DNA from: Meghimatium bilineatum
Taxonomy: Eukaryota; Mollusca; Gastropoda; Stylommatophora; Philomycidae
Length of the DNA: 64,000 nucleotides
Direction: 5' to 3'
Assembly: GCA_034231615.1 (NCBI GenBank)
Contig: CM067310.1
Coordinates: 761,501-825,500 of the forward strand
A program made the position numbers and the translations under genes. Within the stretch, counting starts at the first letter, position 1; each line of letters starts with the position of its first letter. Below, piece after piece: positions 44,690 to 59,985 of this stretch. The notes beneath the pieces were generated by a model that saw only the letters and a list, made by a program, of their open reading frames with translations, was not told the origin of the DNA and searched no databases.

Positions 44690-45125
44690 CAAAATGTTGA
44701 CAATACGGCGTGTCCCCATAAACAAAAATGACAAAAAGTTGACAATACGGCGTGTCCCCATAAACAAAAATGACAAAAAGTTGACAATACGGCGTGTTCC
44801 CATAAACAAAAATGACAAAAAGTTTCAATACGGCGTACCACATAAACAAAAATGACAAAAAGGTGACAATACGACGTGCCCCATAAACAAAAATGACAAA
44901 AAGGTGACAATACGACGTGCCCCATAAACAAAGATGACAAAAAGATGACAATACGGCGTGTTCCCATAAACAAAGGTGACAAAAGATGACAATATGGCGT
45001 GTCCCCATAAACAAATGTGACAAAAAGGTGATAATACTGCGTGTCCCCATTAACAAAGGTGACAATACGGCGTGTCCCAATAAACAACGATGACATGAGA
45101 TGACAATACGGCGCGTCCCCATAAA
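44690..45125 (+). repeat. Minisatellite, about 42 bp unit, about 10 copies
   Basis: The unit contains gacaatacggcgtgtcccca and taaacaaaaatgacaaaaag; copies vary in length by one to three bases. Confidence 0.92.
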
Positions 45126-45269
45126 AAAGTATTTTAGTAGGTTTTTTTTCTTCTAAAGAAAAGGTCGAGTTTACTGTGCTTCCTAAAAAATATAGCCCAT
45201 AATGTTAGAGTTAACTCCACTCCCTTGTCCTATGGACAAACACGTACACATCCACATAGTATACAGTTA

Positions 45270-46595
45270 ACATATTCACAATTCATGACTTCTAAAACAC
45301 ATTCACAATTCATGACTTCTAAAACACATTCACAATTCATGACTTCTAAAACACATTCATGACTTCTAAAACACATTCACAATTCATGACTTCTAAAACA
45401 CATTCACAATTCATGACTTCTAAAACACATTCACAATTCATGACTTCTAAAACACATTCACAATTCATGACTTCTAAAACACATTCACAATTCATGACTT
45501 CTAAAACACATTCATGACTTCTAAAACACATTCACAATTCATGACTTCTAAAACACATTCATGACTTCTAAAACACATTCACAATTCATGACTTCTAAAA
45601 CACATTCACAATTCATGACTTCTAAAACACATTCATGACTTCTAAAACACATTCACAATTCATGACTTCTAAAACACATTCACAATTCATGACTTCTAAA
45701 ACACATTCACAATTCATGACTTCTAAAACACATTCACAATTCATGACTTCTAAAACACATTCACAATTCATGACTTCTAAAACACATTCACAATTCATGA
45801 CTTCTAAAACACATTCACAATTCATGACTTCTAAAACACATTCACAATTCATGACTTCTAAAACACATTCATGACTTCTAAAACACATTCACAATTCATG
45901 ACTTCTAAAACACATTCATGACTTCTAAAACACATTCACAATTCATGACTTCTAAAACACATTCACAATTCATGACTTCTAAAACACATTCATGACTTCT
46001 AAAACACATTCACAATTCATGACTTCTAAAACACATTCATGACTTCTAAAACACATTCACAATTCATGACTTCTAAAACACATTCACAATTCATGACTTC
46101 TAAAACACATTCACAATTCATGACTTCTAAAACACATTCACAATTCATGACTTCTAAAACACATTCATGACTTCTAAAACACATTCACAATTCATGACTT
46201 CTAAAACACATTCACAATTCATGACTTCTAAAACACATTCATGACTTCTAAAACACATTCACAATTCATGACTTCTAAAACACATTCATGACTTCTAAAA
46301 CACATTCACAATTCATGACTTCTAAAACACATTCACAATTCATGACTTCTAAAACACATTCACAATTCATGACTTCTAAAACACATTCATGACTTCTAAA
46401 ACACATTCACAATTCATGACTTCTAAAACACATTCATGACTTCTAAAACACATTCACAATTCATGACTTCTAAAACACATTCACAATTCATGACTTCTAA
46501 AACACATTCACAATTCATGACTTCTAAAACACATTCATGACTTCTAAAACACATTCACAATTCATGACTTCTAAAACACATTCTGACTTCTAAAA
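45270..46595 (+). repeat. Minisatellite, 27/20 bp units, about 54 copies
   Basis: The long unit contains cacattcacaattcatgact and tctaaaa. The short unit lacks seven bases between two attc copies and reads cacattcatgacttctaaaa. The two forms are mixed along the array. Confidence 0.97.
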
Positions 46596-46865
46596 CAGTT
46601 ATTAAATGTTCATATTTGAGTCACAACTTAAACAAGAGTCCAATGTTTCCATATAAATCGATGGACACATAAAATCGTAGACCTTCTGAAAGTGACACTG
46701 GAAGAAACAGGACATCTTGCACAGAACCAAGAGGCTTATGTGGCAGTGAAGATAACGTACTGCAAAGAACATGTCACAGAGAACGGACAACTAACTTTTT
46801 TTATTTATGTCAGAATATCTTTGTCTATAAACTCTCAGGAGAGACAGTCATGATTTGTATAATGA

Positions 46866-47165
46866 ATTTGTACGCCCGTGTGTTGACGGGATTAGACAGA
46901 GTACTGAATATTTGTACGCCCGTTTGTTGACTGGATCAGACAGGGTACTGGATATTTGTACGTTCGTGTGTTGACGGGATCCGACAGGGTACTGGATATT
47001 TGTACGTACGTGTGTTGACGGGATCCGACAGAGTACTGGCTATTTGTACGTCCGTGTGTTGACTGGATCCGACAGGGTACTGGCTATTTGTACGTCCGTG
47101 TGTTGACTGGATCCGACAGGGTACTGGATATTTGTACGCCCGTGTGTAGACAGAGTACTGAATAC
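46866..47165 (+). repeat. Minisatellite, about 44 bp unit, about 7 copies, derived from SINE A head
   Basis: The unit contains tttgtacgcccgtgtgttga and cgggatccgacagggtactg. The SINE head starts cgcccgtgtgttg, and a SINE body follows directly at 47165, so the array looks like an expanded head. Confidence 0.85.
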
Positions 47166-47340
47166 ATAGATTTTAGGGGATAGACTTGATTGTCCCATTC
47201 CTAAGAGTGTCAAACTGACCAAGATGGTATATTGAATTTGGATGGGTCATGCCGAAAGGTGCAAGTATCGAAATCAATCCGTAAGTCCTAGCACAAGACA
47301 TTCCATTCTCTGGACTATATTCTGATTGCCTTTGAGATTA
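47165..47340 (+). mobile_element. SINE family A body
   Basis: gattgtcccattcctaagag, tttggatgggtcatgccgaa, aggtgcaagtatcg and cattctctggactatattct, in the SINE order. Confidence 0.75.
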
Positions 47341-47764
47341 AACACCCAAGAGGGACATGAAGTTCCCTGATATTTCCATTACCCAGTGGCCTCTAGCTTC
47401 ATGTTACTATAAAAATATGTGCTGCTGTTTACAGCAAACCCATGCGGTGACGTCACTAATCTCGTAGCATATCCTTATAGCATGTCTGTACACTGCTATA
47501 GAATCAGATTAGATTGAGATGCAGTTATTTTCCCACCTTTTTTATCTTCGTTGTGTATATGTTTCAATTGTGTGTTATGTCTCCGTGTAAAATGTCGGGA
47601 CCTGAACTTTGAGTTCAGGGTGCAAAAAATAAAGCTAGTCTTCTTTCCAGGCATGTCGTAGGAGGCGACTAAGGAAAGTTGTGGGATAGACTGACAATTT
47701 ATATCCTGTGAAAAAATTAACCACGCATGCCTTGCCTCATTTTTTAAAATTTTGTCGTCTGTTT

Positions 47765-47890
47765 ACTCACCCGCTGTCTAGCGTATTAACACGGAAGTAC
47801 CTTATGCTAAGGGAGTAAACCCAAACATAAAGTCCGGAGGCAGTCGATAGTGTGTATTAAACCATTGCCAGACATCTCATGCAGTTATGT
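47765..47890 (+). mobile_element. SINE family B fragment
   Basis: ctgtctagcgtattaacacg, gctaagggagtaaacccaaa, ggcagtcgatagtg and attaaaccattgccagacat match the copy split by the MITE at 26160-26960. Confidence 0.7.
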
Positions 47891-48004
47891 TCGTTCACAA
47901 TAATATTGTCATTGCATTTCCTGGAACTAATCAACACAATCCAGAGGCTGTTAGTGCACATGGGCAAGACACTTTCTCCATAAAACAAACCCCGGACAAG
48001 CAAT

Positions 48005-48150
48005 AATGTGTAAAACATAGTGACTATATGTGTCTCAACAAGCAGTAAATGTGTGAAACGTAGTGACTATGTGTCTCTGCAAACAATATGTAAAACGTAG
48101 TGACTGTGTCTCAAGAAGCAGTCAATGTGTCAAATGTTGTGACTATGTGT
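48005..48150 (+). repeat. Tandem repeat of about 42 bp, 4 copies
   Basis: Units contain gtgtaaaacatagtgactat and gtgtctcaacaagcagt. Confidence 0.75.
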
Positions 48151-48162
48151 CTCTTCAATTAC

Positions 48163-48622
48163 ACCGGCCTGCTTCCTGATTGACCTGCCTGCTTCCTGAT
48201 TGACCAGTCTGCTTATTGATTGACCGGCCTGCTTCCTGATTGACCGGCCTGCTTCCTGATTGACCGGTCTGCTTATTGATTGACCGGCCTGCTTCCTGAT
48301 TGACCGGTCTGCTTATTGATTGACCGGCCTGCTTCATGATTGACCGGTCTGCTTATTGATTGACCGGTCTGCTTATTGATTGACCGGCCTGCTTCCTGAT
48401 TGACCGGCCTGCTTCCTTATTGACCGGTCTGCTTATTGATTGACCGGCCTGCTTCCTGATTGACCGGTCTGCTTATTGATTGACCGGCCTGCTTATTGAT
48501 TGACCGGCCTGCTTCCTGATTGACCGGCCTGCTTCCTTATTGACCGGTCTGCTTATTGATTGACCGGCCTGCTTCCTGATTGACCGGTCTGCTTATTGAT
48601 TGACCAGCCTGCTTCCTGATCT
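48163..48622 (+). repeat. Minisatellite, 20 bp unit, about 23 copies
   Basis: The two unit types are gattgaccggcctgcttcct and gattgaccggtctgcttatt, mixed in groups. Confidence 0.97.
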
Positions 48623-48744
48623 CTTGTAAATTCGTAAAATAATCATATCTAGATATTCACCGACCATTTGTATAACCCATCTGCCACAGAAGTCGACATG
48701 ACTCTTAATAACCGATAAAAATATGTATCAGTGCATGGTCTTTG

Positions 48745-49092
48745 TGAGTAAGTGAATGAATGCGCTTTGTGAGTAAGTGAATGAATGCGCTTTGTGAGTA
48801 AGTGAATGAATGCGCTTTGTAAGTGAATGAATGCGCTTTGTGAGTAAGTGAATGAATGCGCTTTGTAAGTGAATGAATGCGCTTTGTAAGTGAATGAATG
48901 CGTTTTGTAAGTGAATAAATGCGTTTTGTGAGTAAGTGAATGAATGCGTTTTGTGAGTAAGTGAATGAATGCGCTTTGTGAGTAAGTGAATGAATGCGCT
49001 TTGTGAGTAAGTGAATGAATGCGCTTTGTAAGTGAATGAATGCGCTTTGTAAGTGAATGAATGCGCTTTGTGAGTAAGTGAATGAATGCGAA
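48745..49092 (+). repeat. Minisatellite, 25/17 bp units
   Basis: The long form contains gtgagtaagtgaatgaatgc; the short form lacks gagtaagt-type sequence and reads gtaagtgaatgaatgcgcttt minus one base. Confidence 0.92.
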
Positions 49093-49149
49093 ATTGTTAT
49101 CGCTTGTATTATCCTAGTGCATGGATACAGAAGATTTTATCTAAATTTC

Positions 49150-49480
49150 CCATCCAGGCGAACTTCTTGAAGCGGAGATGAGGTCTAGTCAAGAAAACAG
49201 AGACTGGAACCTAAGATTGGTCGAATCATCCCCTACATTGAGCAGGACCACAGTCCTGCCCAAGCAAACACTTGTGCTGAAGTCGGAGATACCAGCAACC
49301 ACGGTATCACGTAAGACGACTAGATAGCATATCTTCACAACAACAAAAAATCTAACTTTAGGATAGAAAGGCATAATGGGATTACGATGATGCTTCTAAC
49401 ATAACACAACAACGACATCTTATAAGCCTGACGACATCTTACAAGCCTGACGACATCTTACAAGCCTGACGATAAAGATA
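49150..49480. other. Unassigned sequence, possible short element and a 19 bp triplet repeat
   Basis: gtatcacgtaagacgactag near 49304 recalls the ggcgacta box of SINE A but the flanks do not match. Three copies of gacgacatcttacaagcct lie at 49411-49470. Confidence 0.35.
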
Positions 49481-49582
49481 GTTAAAAAGCAGTTGATCGC
49501 ACACACGGGACGCCCTGACTGTGCTATATATTGATTGAACTCAGTTTTCTAGTGCCTGCAGGCTCCACAAAGGACATCCAAC

Positions 49583-49610
49583 ATGTCGAATATAACTGCA
49601 GCGCAACCTG
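49583..49610 (+). CDS. Weak candidate first exon
   Basis: ATG TCG AAT ATA ACT GCA followed by a possible donor CCTG/gtaatt. It lies about 55 bp after a TATA-like stretch (ctatatatt, 49524) and about 40 bp after tcagtt, which resembles an arthropod-type initiator. No downstream exon was found, so this is little more than a promoter-like pattern. Confidence 0.15.
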
Positions 49611-50180
49611 GTAATTTTTTAATACCTAGAAAATATGTCACGTGTTATTATGTTGGAAACGCCACACAAAAATTATGCAACAAATTGCAGACTGTCTTAT
49701 CTGTTCAGACAAAGTGGGTGGGGAAAGACCTCTATTTCAACAATTTATGACTATTTTTAGTTCAACCTACATTTGTTGAGGAGAAAACAAAACAATTGCA
49801 ATATTAGACAAGTCACGCATTTTATTCCAATAATAATAATAAGGTAGAAAATAACCTTCGAGGGTTGCCATAGATTATTCTCGTCCTCGGATTCCTAAAA
49901 TGCAATTGATTTATGTAGGCGGGCGTCTCCAAATCTGATGGCTCTAATCGATTTCTGTAGCGATATTTGCTGTTTACTGACGGGAAACATTGTTACAATG
50001 TTCTTTTTTTGATTGCTGCTAATGTATGATTTCCCAGTTTGACGCAGCACAACATCACACACACACATTAGAGTTGCTGAATGAAGAACCTATCGGGGAA
50101 ATGTTGAGATGTAACCAGTAACCAGCATGTTTTCACGCGTGTTTATATTTGTATAATAAAACATAACCGAAAACATTCAG
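49611..50180. other. No recognisable feature
   Basis: AT-rich single-copy-looking sequence. No exon supported. Confidence 0.35.
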
Positions 50181-50194
50181 CATATAAATGGCTT

Positions 50195-50600
50195 CCCGCA
50201 TACAATACACACACATACACACACTGGATGTAACATTGTATATCCCGCATACAATACACACACTGGATGTAACATTGTATATCCCGCATACAATACACAC
50301 ACATACACACACTGGATGTAACATTGTATATCCCGCATACAATACACACACATACACACACTGGATGTAACATTGTATATCCCGCATACAATACACACAC
50401 ATACACACACTGGATGTAACATTGTATATGCCGCATACAATACACACACATACACACACTGGATGTAACATTGTATATGCCGCATACAATACACACACAT
50501 ACACACACTGGATGTAACATTGTATATGCCGCATACAATACACACACATACACACACTGGATGTAACATTGTATATCCCGCATACAATACACACACGCAC
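50195..50600 (+). repeat. Minisatellite, 49 bp unit with CA core, about 8-9 copies
   Basis: The unit contains acactggatgtaacattgta and tatcccgcatacaat, joined by a short CA microsatellite. One unit lacks a CA block. Confidence 0.95.
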
Positions 50601-50649
50601 ACATTGTATATATGCAACCGACTAACATTGCAGTACATAAATTACAACA

Positions 50650-50800
50650 ATTTTTATTGACCGCCCCTTTTTATAGACCAAATTTTTATTGACTGCCCCT
50701 TTTTATATACCCAATTTTTATAAACCGCCCCTTTTTATAGACCAAATTTTTATTGACCGCCCCTTTTTTTATAGACCCAATTTTTATTGTTGACCGCCTT
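50650..50800 (+). repeat. Tandem repeat of about 32 bp, 5 copies
   Basis: Units contain tttttattgaccgccccttt and ttatagacc. Confidence 0.85.
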
Positions 50801-50892
50801 GTCAACAACTGTCAAACCTTTTTTTCTTCAAAAGTTATGACATAGGCCTAGACCTAATATATGGACAGGTACTAATGAAATATATATGCCCT

Positions 50893-50899
50893 ATATATG

Positions 50900-50957
<58 letters not shown>
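50893..50957 (+). repeat. (TA)n microsatellite
   Basis: More than 25 TA steps in a row; a likely unstable site. Confidence 0.98.
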
Positions 50958-50960
<3 letters not shown>

Positions 50961-51403
50961 CATGAGAACCGATGTCAATTTGGTGCGATTAAACATTTTG
51001 GGATCAATGTCCGCCAGTTGTATGGTCATTACTCTGTTTGCCTTGTTTCACCAATATTTGGCTGTGTTCTGTATATTTTCTGTTTATGTTGTTTCTTCTC
51101 TGACCTTCAAGTTCTAAACCTTCCGGGTAATTACATTTGACTCTGCCAGATGAATGTCATAAGTGCCTGCCGTTCTTGCCTTTTTTGCGTGTGTGCACGT
51201 AGTTTTAATAAAGGCCGTCTGGTAGAAACGTCGATTTGTGTGTTTTTAGTGATTAGCAAAACTTCATCACCCTGTTTCAAGCTTTGCATGCTAAGGAAAG
51301 GAGAAAGAGGGTTGAACCCCTCTTCTCCCACTTTTAGGGACTTGTAACTATAACTTTTAACTCTGGCGAGTGTTGGACTGGAAGTGTTGTGATCCAGTAA
51401 CTT

Positions 51404-52060
51404 ATGTGTCTAAACTTGGACATGTCAATCTTCATACCAACATTGTATTATCAATGTAAAACATGGACACTAACTAAACAACAAATGAGAGAAAGATTAC
51501 TAAATGTGAGATGTCTAAGAAAAGCAGCAAACAGAACAAGAAGAGATCATGTGAGGAATGAGGAGATTACAAGAAGAGATTATGTGAGGAATGAGGAGAT
51601 TACAAGAAGAGATCATGTGAGGAATGAAGAGATTACAAGAAGAGATTATGTGAGGAATGAAGAGATTACAAGAAGAGATTATGTGAGGAATGAAGAGATT
51701 ACAAGAAGAGATCATGTGAGGAATGAAGAGATTACAAGAAGAGATCATGTGAGGAATGAAGAGATTACAAGAAGAGATTATGTGAGGAATGAAGAGATTA
51801 CAAGAAGAGATTATGTGAGGAATGAAGAGATTACAAGAGATCGTGTGAGGAATGAAGAGATTACAAGAAGAGATCATGTGAGGAATGAAGAGATTACAAG
51901 AAGAGATCATGTGAGGAATGAAGAGATTACAAGAAGAGATTATGTGAGGAATGAAGAGATTACAAGAAGAGATTATGTGAGGAATGAAGAGATTACAAGA
52001 AGAGATCATGTGAGGAATGAAGAGATTATATATTTTATTATTGAGATCATAAATACTTTG
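51404..52060 (+). mobile_element. LINE C-terminal fragment with internal minisatellite
   Basis: IFIPTLYYQCKTWTLTKQQM and VRCLRKAANRTRRDHVRNEE are the end of a LINE reverse transcriptase (the tYxxxTWTLTK box). The last block is amplified into a long array. Confidence 0.88.
51535..52030 (+). repeat. Minisatellite, 33 bp unit, 15 copies, derived from LINE codons
   Basis: The unit encodes RRDHVRNEEIT or RRDYVRNEEIT. The single-copy form of this sequence stands at 52760-52830 (minus) in a LINE fragment, so the array arose from element codons. One unit lacks three bases. Confidence 0.95.
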
Positions 52061-52079
52061 AATAGTTGAATACAACAAG

Positions 52080-52450
52080 AGACCGGTACATAGAGTCATA
52101 TGTGAAGTATGGCAAACATTCGTTTGGTAGCAAATACAACAAGACCGGTACATAGAGTCATATGTGAAGTATGGCAAACATCAAACAAGAATATTCGTTT
52201 GGTAGCAAATAAACAAGCTTGTAGGTCATCAAGAACCACTTTTGGCAGTGATGACATAACCAAAATCTTACTCGGTGGTGGGAGGTCAATAGGTAGGAAG
52301 ACATAGTTATACTCGGATTTGGCAGGTCAATAGGTAGGAAGACACAATTATACTCGGTGGCAGCAGGTCAATAGGTAGGAAGACATAACTATACTTGCAG
52401 GTGGCAGGTCAATAGGTAGGAAGACACAATTATACTCATAAACAATTTAG
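52080..52450 (+). repeat. Two tandem repeats after the LINE array
   Basis: About 60 bp with accggtacatagagtcatat is present twice (52080-52200). A unit of about 45-55 bp with ggcaggtcaataggtaggaa is present about four times (52260-52435). Confidence 0.8.
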
Positions 52451-52479
52451 AATGAAATTACGGGGTATATTTTCTTGTT

Positions 52480-52860
52480 AGAACACATTCAAATAATTTT
52501 AATATCTATCTCTTGTATTTTTGCTGTCAGGCATTGTCAGGCAGTTTTCAGGCTATGACACATCTAGTTGCTTGATATGCAGGAATACTGTGATGACACA
52601 GAATGTTGGTAACTCCTTCAATCCATCTTCTTCATCATCCTCTTGCTGTTTTCACTTTCATGGTGTATGCTCTTGCTGCTGACCAATAAGGTTTTATTCT
52701 CATTAAGTGGCTGAACTATTTCAGTCTCTATTCTTCACTATATTTGAGCACAGATGTTGTTCCAACAGTTCTTGTATAACTCTTCATTCCTTACATGATC
52801 TCTTCTTGTTCTGTTTGCTGCTTTTCTGAAACATTTCATGTCACATGTAGATGAAATGAT
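52480..52860 (-). mobile_element. LINE C-terminal fragment
   Basis: Minus strand: MKCFRKAANRTRRDHVRNEE, then decayed frames with VKTARG-type sequence and HHSIPAYQAT. Same family as 51404-52060 (opposite orientation) and 1500-1905. Confidence 0.8.
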
Positions 52861-52864
52861 AAAA

Positions 52865-53190
52865 TCAGAGAAAATCACTTGGAGAAATGTAAACAGAGAA
52901 ATATAATCAGAGAAAAGTATTCAAGAGATAATATTAACAAAAATATAATCAGAGAAATCAATTCTCATAAATATGATCAGAGAAATAGAATCTGATAAAA
53001 ATGATCAGAGATGGGTCAAAGGGCATGAGCCCATGGACCGCTGGATCAGCAACCAACCAACCATAAAAATGATCACAGAAACAGAATCTGATGTAAATGA
53101 TCAGAGAAACAGAATTTGATAAAAATGATCAAAGAAACAGAATCTGATGAAAATGATCAGAGAAACAGAATCTGATGAAAATGATCATTC
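52865..53190 (+). repeat. Degenerate repeat of about 26 bp
   Basis: Units contain atgatcagagaaacagaatc; a short SINE B end (gggtcaaagggcatgagccc) is inserted near 53012. Confidence 0.75.
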
Positions 53191-53234
53191 TTGGGTCAAC
53201 ATATCTATAGCCATGGTGATTTTTATATGCACAA

Positions 53235-53357
53235 TTAAGATCCTTTAACAGATTTAATCATGGCTTCCATTGAGTCCCATTGCTCATTGGTGACCTCCTT
53301 AAGATCAGTAAACAAACCAGCCGAGCATGGATATTCCCCTCCGTTAAGTCGGATTAT
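53235..53357 (-). CDS. DECR1: DECR1 last exon
   Basis: 41 codons including TAA, acceptor aatctttcag. It encodes IIRLNGGEYPCSAG, LFTDLKEVTNEQWDSMEA and the end MIKSVKGS. This aligns end to end with the C-terminus of mammalian DECR1, which also ends in KGS. The frame matches the preceding exon in phase 0. Confidence 0.93.
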   Translation of the reverse strand: MIRLNGGEYPCSAGLFTDLKEVTNEQWDSMEAMIKSVKGS

Positions 53358-53417
53358 CTGAAAGATTTAAAAAAAACAGTCTGTAACAAAATTCTGAGCT
53401 ACAATAATTTTGTATGC

Positions 53418-56035
<2,618 letters not shown>

Positions 56036-56104
56036 ACATGTTAAAGAAATGTATAAACTATTTTTGAGACAGACAAGAAACATTGTCACTACAGGTGATA
56101 AGAT

Positions 56105-56796
<692 letters not shown>

Positions 56797-57034
56797 TCAG
56801 TACGATGATTCTTGGTCACCGAGTTGTCATGACAACAACATCAATAGAAACATTTAAAATTTTCATTTCCATTATACAACTTTAGTGACCAATTTCAACG
56901 ATCCTTGAAACTGTTATACTTCAGAAATACAGCAACCGTAACTATACTGTTACTAAAAATAGACTGCCTGTGGACGGTGTTCCAAAATGGCGATACCTGT
57001 GAAATACAGTCTATAGATGTCGTTCATGAGTACT

Positions 57035-57325
57035 AATCATGAATAAATCAGTTCAATAATCATGAATAAATCAGAGTTCAATAATCATGAATAAATCAGA
57101 GTTCAATAATCATGAATAAATCAGAGTTCAATAATCATGAATAAATCAGTTCAATAATCATGAATAAATCAGAGTTCAATAATCATGAATAAATCAGAGT
57201 TCAATAATCATGAATAAATCAGAGTTCAATAATCATGAATAAATCAGAGTTCAATAATCATGAATAAATCAGAGTTCAATAATCATGAATAAATCAGAGT
57301 TCAATAATCATGAATAAATCACTAT
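57035..57325 (+). repeat. Minisatellite, 25 bp unit, about 12 copies
   Basis: The unit contains aatcatgaataaatcagagt; two copies are shorter and lack gag. Confidence 0.95.
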
Positions 57326-57631
57326 ATAGAAAACAATGTAAATATAGGCCTAGAATTATAAGTAGGATTTTGCACTGGAAATAACTCTGGGGCTTTCAAA
57401 TTCATTCAGAAAATTCCAACATTTATTATGACACATAGACTGGTTCAAGGCTCTCTAGCGAGAGTTGGATTTTATATGGATTTTTAAAGACGGAAATGTC
57501 AATGTCTAAAACATTTGCATATAAACCTCGATAATGGGAGATAAGTATGCTCTGGATTGTTGGTCAGCAAAGTGTTAACAAAGAAACGAAAACAAAATAG
57601 GAGTACAATAATCGTTCATTGATTAACTGAC

Positions 57632-57866
57632 CTTTTTTGGCTTTGATCAGACGCTTGCCAACATCCAGTGTAACAAATGCTGTGCCATTCAGAACTATAT
57701 TGACTACCGTAACAAATGCATTGGCAGATAAACGTTCAGATGGGGAAATAAAATTGCCAGCTGCGTTGTTGACAACAATATCTGGAAGTCCATGTTTCGA
57801 CTCAAGGTCATCAAATACAGCCTTGATGGCTGCTGGTTCTCTGACATCCATTCTAAAATCTAAAAC
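57632..57866 (-). CDS. DECR1: DECR1 exon with NNAAGNFISP motif
   Basis: 235 bases, acceptor ccctctgcag, donor AAAG/gtcagt. It begins VLDFRMDVREPAAIKAVF and contains the SDR cofactor motif NNAAGNFISPSERLS and IVLNGTAFVTLDVGKRLIK. All are very close to mammalian DECR1. It ends one base into a Gly codon, which the next exon completes. Confidence 0.95.
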
Positions 57867-57891
57867 CTGCAGAGGGATACACACACATTTG

Positions 57892-58220
57892 TATTAACAG
57901 ACATTTGTCATACACAGACATTTGTCATACACAGACATTTGTAATAAACAGACATTTGTAATAGACAGACATTTGTTATAAACAGACATTTGTAATAAAC
58001 AGACATTTTTAATAAATAGACATGTGTAATAAACAGACATTTGTAATAAACAGATATTTGTAATAAACAGACATTTGTAATAAACAGACATTTGTTATAA
58101 ACAGACATTTGTAATAAACAGACATTTGTACAAACAGACATTTGTAATAACTAGACGTGTAATAAACAGAAATTTGTAATAAACAGACATTTGTAATAAA
58201 CAAACATTTGTAATAAACAC
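57892..58220 (+). repeat. Minisatellite, 17 bp unit, about 19 copies
   Basis: The unit is aacagacatttgtaata. It starts about 25 bp upstream of the acceptor of the DECR1 NNAAGN exon. Confidence 0.95.
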
Positions 58221-58309
58221 AAGGCTATTACATCAAAACTTTATTTTAAAAATGTAGCCAGTGTGTTACCAGAAAACAAAAAATAACAACACTGTGATCT
58301 ATAGGAGCA

Positions 58310-59985
58310 TTTCCATAGGAGGCAACGAAGTAGGTTTTGGGGTAGAGTTGGTTGTCCCATCCCATAGGAGGCAACGAAGTAGGTTTTGGGGTAGAGTTAG
58401 TTGTCCCATCCCATAGGAGGAAACGAAGTAGGTTTTGGGGTAGAGTTGGTTGTCCCATCCCATAGGAGGAAACGAAGTAGGTTTTGGGGTAGAGTTGGTT
58501 GTCCCATCCCATAGGAGGCAACGAAGTAGGTTTTGGGGTAGAGTTGGTTGTCCCATCCCATAGGAGGCAACGAAGTAGGTTTTGGGGTAGAGTTGATTGT
58601 TCCATCCCATAGGAGGCAACGAAGTAGGTTTTGGGGTAGAGTTGGTTGTCCCATCCCATAGGAGGCAACGAAGTAGGTTTTGGGGTAGAGTTGGTTGTCC
58701 CATCCCATAGGAGGCAACGAAGTAGGTTTTGGGGTAGAGTTGGTTGTCCCATCCCATAGGAGGCAACGAAGTAGGTTTTGGGGTAGAGTTGGTTGTCCCA
58801 TCCCATAGGAGGCAACGAAGTAGGTTTTGGGGTAGAGTTGATTGTTCCATCCCATAGGAGGCAACGAAGTAGGTTTTGGGGTAGAGTTGGTTGTCCCATC
58901 CCATAGGAGGCAACGAAGTAGGTTTTGGGGTAGAGTTGGTTGTCCCATCCCATAGGAGGAAACGAAGTAGGTTTTGGGGTAGAGTTGGTTGTCCCATCCC
59001 ATAGGAGGCAACGAAGTAGGTTTTGGGGTAGAGTTGGTTGTCCCATCCCATAGGAGGCAACGAAGTAGGTTTTGGGGTAGAGTTGGTTGTCCCATCCCAT
59101 AGGAGGCAACGAAGTAGGTTTTGGGGTAGAGTTGATTGTTCCATCCCATAGGAGGCAACGAAGTAGGTTTTGGGGTAGAGTTGGTTGTCCCATCCCATAG
59201 GAGGCAACGAAGTAGGTTTTGGGGTAGAGTTGGTTGTCCCATCCCATAGGAGGAAACGAAGTAGGTTTTGGGGTAGAGTTGGTTGTCCCATCCCATAGGA
59301 GGCAACGAAGTAGGTTTTGGGGTAGAGTTGGTTGTCCCATCCCATAGGAGGCAACGAAGTAGGTTTTGGGGTAGAGTTGGTTGTCCCATCCCATAGGAGG
59401 CAACGAAGTAGGTTTTGGGGTAGAGTTGATTGTTCCATCCCATAGGAGGCAACGAAGTAGGTTTTGGGGTAGAGTTGGTTGTCCCATCCCATAGGAGGCA
59501 ACGAAGTAGGTTTTGGGGTAGAGTTGGTTGTCCCATCCCATAGGAGGAAACGAAGTAGGTTTTGGGGTAGAGTTGGTTGTCCCATCCCATAGGAGGCAAC
59601 GAAGTAGGTTTTGGGGTAGAGTTGGTTGTCCCATCCCATAGGAGGCAATGAAGTAGGTTTTGGGGTAGAGTTAGTTGTCCCATCCCATAGGAGGCAACGA
59701 AGTAGGTTTTGGGGTAGAGTTGATTGTTCCATCCCATAGGAGGCAACGAAGTAGGTTTTGGGGTAGAGTTGGTTGTTCCATCCCATAGGAGGCAACGAAG
59801 TAGGTTTTGGGGTAGAGTTGGTTGTCCCATCCCATAGGAGGAAACGAAGTAGGTTTTGGGGTAGAGTTGGTTGTCCCATCCCATAGGAGGCAACGAAGTA
59901 GGTTTTGGGGTAGAGTTGGTTGTCCCATCCCATAGGAGGCAACGAAGTAGGTTTTGGGGTAGAGTTGATTGTTCCATTCCATAGA
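58310..59985 (+). repeat. Minisatellite, 49 bp unit, about 34 copies, derived from SINE A body
   Basis: The unit contains cccataggaggcaacgaagt and tttggggtagagttggttgt. The SINE A body reads gtaggaggcgactaaggagg, then atgggatggagttggctgtc and cccatcccata, so each unit is that segment. A variant, gattgttccatccc, recurs about every 294 bp (six units), a higher-order repeat. It lies in a DECR1 intron and gives antisense frames of up to about 700 codons. Confidence 0.97.

Noticed and set aside
44535..45122. Two long minus-strand frames rich in Phe, Cys and Tyr
   Set aside because: Translations of a 42 bp tandem repeat in two frames; no splice or start context.
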